Source: Tillus elongatus (lineage: Eukaryota; Arthropoda; Insecta; Coleoptera; Cleridae). From it: a stretch of DNA of 64,000 nucleotides. This document shows, piece after piece, positions 58,817-64,000 of this stretch. The stretch spans positions 83,020,906 to 83,084,905 of the forward strand of contig OZ023267.1 in the NCBI GenBank assembly GCA_964006375.1, read 5' to 3'. The notes under the pieces were generated by a model. The model did not search any database. It saw only the letters and a list, made by a program, of their open reading frames with translations, and was not told where the DNA came from. Position 1 is the stretch's first letter, and every line of letters begins with the position of its first letter. The translations under genes and the position numbers were made by a program.

Positions 58817-59669
58817 CAGGGTACCCAGCGACCTGGAAAACCGGGAAAACCTGGAAAAATCAAAGAATTTGAAATAACCATTAAAATGTCAGGGAAATTC
58901 GTGATTTTGCTCAAATGTCATGGAAATCATTCAGTAGACCTGGAAATTATATATTTGTAAAATTGTGTCACCAACAGATTTATTTTCATTTTGATTTCAT
59001 ATATTTATATATATTTCTTTACATAAATATTTTCTCCTAGGGCTGCTGTTTGGTACATTAATTAAAACCGCCAATGAACGCGCGACGTCATACGGCAATA
59101 TAATGTAGTGTCTTCTTTATCTATCTCAAACATGTCTCATTCGTTTATGTCACTGGGAATGCTCTTCTTTGAATGCATAAAATGCAAAATGCGTTCTAGT
59201 TATTGGCGGCGTATAGCTGTGCTGTGAATGTGTTTATTATATTTTAACCTTTATGATCAATGTAATATAGAGTTGAAGTTGGAGTGTAAATATTTGGCGT
59301 TTGTATTGTAATCCAGAAAAGTTTATCATTGGAATGCATTGTGTATGATAGTGTAAAAAAATTATGAGAAGTGAGAAATATAGAAATCAACGATAAGCTG
59401 ATGCGAACTTTCAATAATTCATATCATGATTTTCTTAAGTAGTTCAGCTATTTGACAGGTAGACATTTATCACGTTTCTCTATTAGTTAACACAATTAAC
59501 GATATTTATGTTTTTGGTCATGATTTTAAAAAAATCAGAATGTTTGTTATTATCTTTTTAATAAAAAAGTATTCAGACATGTGTGCTGTTCATTATGAGT
59601 ATTATGAATAAATCACTTTGGCCTGGAAATGTCAGGGAATTTGATTTTTTATTTCTGCTGGGTACCCTG
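58817..59669. mobile_element. hAT-like non-autonomous element inside element D
   Basis: CAGGGTACCCAGC at 58,817 and GCTGGGTACCCTG at 59,657-59,669 are perfect inverted ends, with ACCTGGAAAACC-type subterminal repeats. TAGAT flanks both sides (58,812-58,816 and 59,670-59,674), a five-base duplication; hAT elements usually give eight. The internal 850 bases are AT-rich without a transposase, in contrast to GC-rich element D around it. Confidence 0.8.
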
Positions 59670-61012
59670 TAGATGGCCGGTTTCTCTCCGCTGGTAGACT
59701 GGCTCCTATAGGTGGTTTCGTGTGTGCCTGCCCTTGGACCCCTTGTGTCCTGTGTTTGTCCCTTTGCGGGTAGGTTCCATCTTTCTTCCTCTATTCTTCG
59801 GCTACCCTTATCCCTTGGCGTAGCGCTCCCCTGCATACGGGTGGTCCTCGAATTGTTACTGTCTGCGGATGACTTGTATGCCTCCTGCTGAGTGGCCATT
59901 CCAGGGTTGGAGTTTCGCCGGTGGCTCTCCCGGAGTTCGTACCCGAGACTGATCCGGATTCCTATGGTCAAAGGACCTATTTTCCTCGTAGTTACGTTTC
60001 CTAGCCTTGTTCCTTGTCCGTACTTCTTTCTGTTCCCCTTCTTGTGTCAAAAGGTCCACATTCCTCCTGTGGTCAAAGTTGCAGTCCGATTTCCTATATA
60101 GGGGTATCTCCCATCCCCATACATTCACTTTGCTCTCTCTCCTGTAGTCGATAGTAAATTGCTCCTTGCACATTATGTCTCGACCCAGTAATACGTCCAC
60201 GTCCTTTAAAATGTCGTCCTCACAATCAATCATCTTGACCGTCTTCCTAGGTTTGCCCGGACGTTATGCCCACTGGCGCTAATCAGACTCAGATCTGCAA
60301 GCGCATATCTGTCGATATTCCGTTTATCAACCCAGGATTTCTTAATCAAACTAACCGCTGAGCCCGTATCAATCAGGGTCTTGGGCAGCGTTTGATTGAT
60401 CACCAAGAGACACACTGAGGGCAGCTCCTGTACCGTCAGGGACTGTACACTGGGTAGTTGTCCTACTTCGTACGAAGGTCCTTCCCTGCACCGACAACAG
60501 TGTGGGCAGTGGTCGCGCCGTCCCCGAGAGGCGGACGTCCCTGACGCCGTATTTATATGGTCCACTTCCTCCACATCAGGTGGAGGAACTGGTGACCGTC
60601 GACTTGGAGATGGACTCCGAGAACCTCGAATACTCCGTTGCTGAGGACAGGACCTAAACCAGTGACCTTCCCGGCCACAGCTGAAACAGCTGCCCCTTCG
60701 GTTTTTTGGGCACTGTGGAGCCACATGACCTGTCTTTCTACAGAGCTGACAACGTCGGTCGCTTTCTATGGCAACCACCTGTTTAGTGCTAATCGACGTA
60801 AAATTGTTGTTCAGCTCTTGTAGCTTAGCGACATGTTCCGCCTTGGCCAGGGTCAGTGCCGGATCCTGCAGCAAGATTAGCCCTATCTTCTGCATAAAGT
60901 CTCGCCTTAGTCCCGTCCTGAATTGTGTCAGTAACATGTCCTTTATCTTCCTCCTAATGCCGCTAGCCTCCTCAGGCTGGGCATCTCGCAAATCCTGTCT
61001 GTAACTCCGCAC
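59670..61012 (-). pseudogene. Gag nucleocapsid and protease of element D
   Basis: From 61,012 the frame reads LRDAQPEEASGIRRKIKDML, then two zinc knuckles, CQLCRKTGHVAPQC and CFSCGREGHWFRSC (CCHC, RNA packaging). After an Arg/Ser/Pro linker, TLIDTGSAVSLIKKSW holds the protease DTG, and near 60,230 DVDVLLGRDIM is the C-terminal part in another frame. The frame then enters Arg/Glu-rich linker sequence (60,233-59,856), where the hAT-like element lies downstream. Shifts occur near 60,235 and 59,900. Confidence 0.85.
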
Positions 61013-61519
61013 CCACTAGTTTCAACCTCGTCACAAACTCCGCGACTGTCTCATCGGTCCGTTGTATCTTACTCAGTAGTTTGAACTGCAGTTCCCCAGG
61101 CATCGAGACGGGCTGAAAGCGCTCGAGGAATCGCTCCTTCAACTCTAAGTACCGGGCGGTGTCCAAATCAGGCGCAGTTTATATCTTATTAGCTTGAGCA
61201 CGTCATCTTCCGACCAATCATCCAACTTGCTATGTTTCTCAATCTCCAAAAAGGTGGCTCCGATATCTTTACCTGATATCTCGGCCAGGGTAGTGGCAAT
61301 TATCCCCCATGAAAGCGCTGACGACCCGAACAATGAAACATTTGTTAAGGGGTTGGGAGGAGCTGGATCTGGAACCACATTTAATCCCGAACCGCTAGGT
61401 TTAGGGGTAGACGTGGCTGCACCCAGATCTAATAATGTGGGGGGTTGAGCCATTGTGGATAGGTTCTTTTTCCAAGCACCGGCGACTTCAACTATAGGAG
61501 AGGTTTCTCCGTTTGACAT
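60972..61519 (-). pseudogene. gag: Gag capsid part of element D
   Basis: ATG 61,519 opens a frame with SNGETSPIVEVAGAW, a Pro-rich stretch and FLEIEKHSKLDDWSEDDVLK, and ends near 61,145. A shifted frame continues with TARYLELKERFLERFQPVSM, AEFVTRLKLVGAEL and overlaps the next piece at 61,012. The pattern (charged helices, LERFQP) is a capsid domain. One shift near 61,165 breaks it. Confidence 0.8.
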
Positions 61520-61689
61520 AAATTACTTCGCCTAACCTTGGATAAATGTCTAGAACTACTCGGAGAAGCAGTGGACTAACTCCGAAAAGAAAGAAAAAAA
61601 ATATTTAAAAGAAATCATACACTGGAAGCCTATGTCAAAAAAAAAACCAATCCCCAACTTCAGTACCGACTATTCACTTAAATGACTAA
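61520..61689 (-). other. Leader of element D, unique part
   Basis: Upstream of the gag ATG on the minus strand; no frame and no clear primer site. Confidence 0.4.
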
Positions 61690-62205
61690 CTTACAAGTCC
61701 CGAAGAATTATTTAAAATGTGGTAAACTGTGAAACCAGCAATTAAAACTCTCCAAATGCGTCGTTCCTAAACCTGGGACTGTCTGAGAATTATCAAAATT
61801 CTGTGTAAAACTGGGAACCCAGCAATAAAAATTCTCCAAACAAGTCGCTCCTAAAATGGAACTGACCTGGAAAATTATTTAAGACAAATTTGGTTAAATA
61901 CGAAACCAGCGAGACAAAATCTCCAAACACGTCGCTCCTAAAATTGAACTGACCTGGAAAATTATTTAAAACAGATTTGGTAAACTATGAAACCAGCACG
62001 AAAAACTCTCCAAACAATTCTCCAAAAAAAATCGAATTGACCTGGAAAATTATTTAGACAAATTTTGGTAAAATAGGAAACCAGCAATTAAAACTCTCCA
62101 AACAGTTCGCTTCTAAAGTTGACTGACCTGTGAGATTATTTAAAACAATTCTGGTAAATTATGAAACCAGCACGAAAAACTCTCCAAACAAGTCGCTCGA
62201 TTGGG
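61690..62205 (-). repeat. Tandem leader repeats of element D
   Basis: About six units of 85-95 bases each, containing GAAACCAGC, ACTCTCCAAAC, GTCGCTC and GACCTGGAAAATTATTTA (plus strand). Units are diverged but alignable. Confidence 0.85.
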
Positions 62206-62900
62206 CATCCAGGTAAAGTCTCACTCCATGAAATGCCAACTTTCCGACAAGACCTGGTTATACAGGCAGACTATGAAAGTCCGCGATTTACAAAACTTCA
62301 GCATGATCGTAGTGATATGGCAATCTGGAGGCCCGATAATCAGTCAAATCAACGTGCATGTGTTTCTCCGCATACAGGGAAGTAAGCGGGATGTTAGGGT
62401 TATCATAACAAATGAAGTCGACTTCCCTGACGATATAAGTTGTATGGAAAGCCTTCCCATTACGTCCAATAAGGTATTTAGGCTCTCAGCATAAACATAA
62501 CCCAGCGATGTCTAGGTGAATTTTCTGTCTCTTGAAATGCCAACCTTTCGATTAAAGACTCTAAGGCACGAGCAGAAGCTCACGCGTACAAACCTATTAA
62601 GCATGATAGAAAAAGAGCGCAATACCCCAACGCGTATGACTATTATTAGTGCCAGTGACGTGAAATGTATCGGTTAGATTGGCGTCAGATTCTACTGTGC
62701 TGTGCATATTAGCTCCACCAAACTCACAAAATGAAATAGAAAAATGAAACCAAAAATCTAAAATCGAAACACAACTCAAAATATCAATCTATAATCCGCA
62801 CGCCACTGGAGCATAAATACACCTTGCCTTGGAGCTGAACGCGCATCTCCGAGCATTCACCTCCGATTGTAGCAGGCGGGTCGACACATGACACATTTCT
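62206..62900 (-). repeat. Probable LTR region of element D, with internal similarity
   Basis: The region before the leader repeats should be the 5' LTR. TGAAATGCCAACTTTCCGAC (62,229) recurs as TGAAATGCCAACCTTTCGAT (62,535), with AGCATGAT following both, suggesting an old duplication. No matching 3' copy is visible at the other end of D. Confidence 0.4.
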
Positions 62901-63359
62901 TAGGAATGGGTTCTAGGTTATAGTCAGCTGGCAGGATATGGTGCCAAAGGGTCTGAGCTCATGATGTTAACTGTGTGTATTGGTTAGGGCTTGCATTATA
63001 TTTAATAAATAAGGTTAAACGAACAATCGCTTTTTATTTATCGCACAAAATTCCAATTCGTGGTTAAGAACATTTCCCACGACGTAGGGCCCTCACACGA
63101 TCACCCGGCGAGGGTGACCCAGAAAACTCCGATGTGCAGGTTAAAAGAATTTTCTAAGGTAGGTGTTTTTTTTTTTAGTTCTTCCAATTGCTGTGTATGT
63201 ATAAGCTGTAAGCTGCGACAATATTCTGTACTGGGAGGAACTAAACAATATACTCACTCAATATTTACGACTTTTTGTTCATTGTATTTTATATTATTTG
63301 TGCAGCAAGTTAAGTAAGTCATCCTTTGTTTTTTTTTATGTAATTCTGATGTGGATATT

Positions 63360-63436
<77 letters not shown>

Positions 63437-64000
63437 TGTAAAATGTGAAATACTTTGAAGATTAACCCTTCTTGAATATATAAGGTAATCAATATTAGAT
63501 GCATACGATACATACATATTGATGACAATTTGTCACACTTAAGGTTTATGCTTCAAAGTACAATAGTATTTCACTTAGTGAATAAAAGATAGATATTTAA
63601 TGGATTCACTCATTTTATTACTCAATAGACAATTTGGATGTTTTTTTTTTCTTATCACATCTGATAGACATCCCACAAAGTTGATTTTTAATGTTTTTAT
63701 TTTATTTTACGCACTACAAAAATAACGATGTAAAAAATATTTGAAAATGCGAATTTCATAATTGATTTCAACCACCACTATTTTGCCGCTGTGATCTAGA
63801 CCTCACGAGACAGTACAATAGTCAATAATGAACTTGCTTCTGTGTTTACATCCTGTAATGCAAGCTATTTATTGGATCTTGGCTCCTGCATGTGATTTTA
63901 TTATATAAATACTGTATAGTACCAATGTGCACACATAAGACTATAAAAACTCCAGAGAAACTATTGCTCCAGAAGTCGCTCAAATTATAAAGCAATGGTG
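62901..64000. other. No gene seen; contains a (TA)n array
   Basis: A TA array lies at 63,363-63,431. The remaining sequence is AT-rich with short frames only. Confidence 0.55.

Larger units (their letters stand above)
51263..61519 (-). mobile_element. Element D: decayed Ty3/Gypsy retrotransposon
   Basis: Read on the minus strand: gag from 61,519, two zinc knuckles, protease, a long linker, RT, RNase H, integrase, and a Pol tail to about 51,480. It is interrupted by a hAT-like element (58,817-59,669) and a LINE (about 52,575-54,850). Many frameshifts are present. The internal sequence is far more GC-rich than the rest of the window. No paired LTRs were recognised. Confidence 0.85.

Noticed and set aside
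61690..62205. CRISPR array
   Set aside because: The repeats are long, diverged and without unique spacers, and the genome is eukaryotic.

Overview
The window is a stretch of AT-rich eukaryotic genome, very probably from an insect or another arthropod. The evidence is spliceosomal intron signals, insect-type LTR retrotransposons with env genes, Jockey/CR1-type LINEs, a Penelope-like element, mariner-type and hAT-like DNA transposons, and at least 14 long (TA)n microsatellites. There are no operons, CRISPR arrays or bacterial genes. Almost every recognisable coding region belongs to a mobile element, and most are broken. The species cannot be named from the sequence alone.

Layout. 1-1.58 kb: the gag end, leader and LTR part of an errantivirus-like element (F, minus strand, cut by the window edge). 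2.24-15.5 kb: two related errantivirus-like elements head to tail. Element A has open gag and env frames but lacks reverse transcriptase. Element B has RT, RNase H and integrase remnants, is badly decayed, and has a LINE inside env. This block interrupts a dispersed repeat also present at 48.3-48.9 kb. 15.5-24.7 kb: high-copy interspersed repeats in both orientations, many carrying a (TA)n array at a fixed place, plus a degenerate tRNA-Pro-like sequence. 24.77-26.63 kb: an inverted-repeat element with arrays of a GATATCC palindrome and a possible three-exon mini-gene. 26.88-31.62 kb: element C, a nearly complete Ty3/Gypsy retrotransposon of CsRn1/Kabuki type. 32.6-33.1 kb: a THAP/P-transposase-like fragment. 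33.7-40.7 kb: an interval bounded by 28-base inverted repeats that contains a three-exon THAP-domain gene (minus strand) whose second intron hosts a complete-ended mariner-type transposon. 41.0 kb: a possible host exon. 42.47-45.57 kb: another inverted-repeat element. 46.7-48.2 kb: a Penelope-like element. 50.0-62.7 kb: a GC-richer block with 18S rRNA-like and gag-like scraps and a decayed Gypsy element (D, minus strand), itself interrupted by a LINE and a hAT-like element.

How the parts relate. The window is a nest of insertions: LINE in env of B, LINE in integrase of D, hAT-like element in D, mariner in a THAP intron, element C in a TA array, and an inverted-repeat element inside an interspersed repeat. 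The most notable signals are: (1) two errantivirus-like elements place an env start codon and the first signal-peptide codons in the leader, just before a splice donor of identical phase; (2) element A keeps gag and env open while pol is stripped; (3) three separate inverted-repeat elements each have their own subterminal arrays of a short motif; (4) the THAP gene lies within matching inverted repeats. All assignments rest on reading the sequence and on family knowledge; no database search was run.
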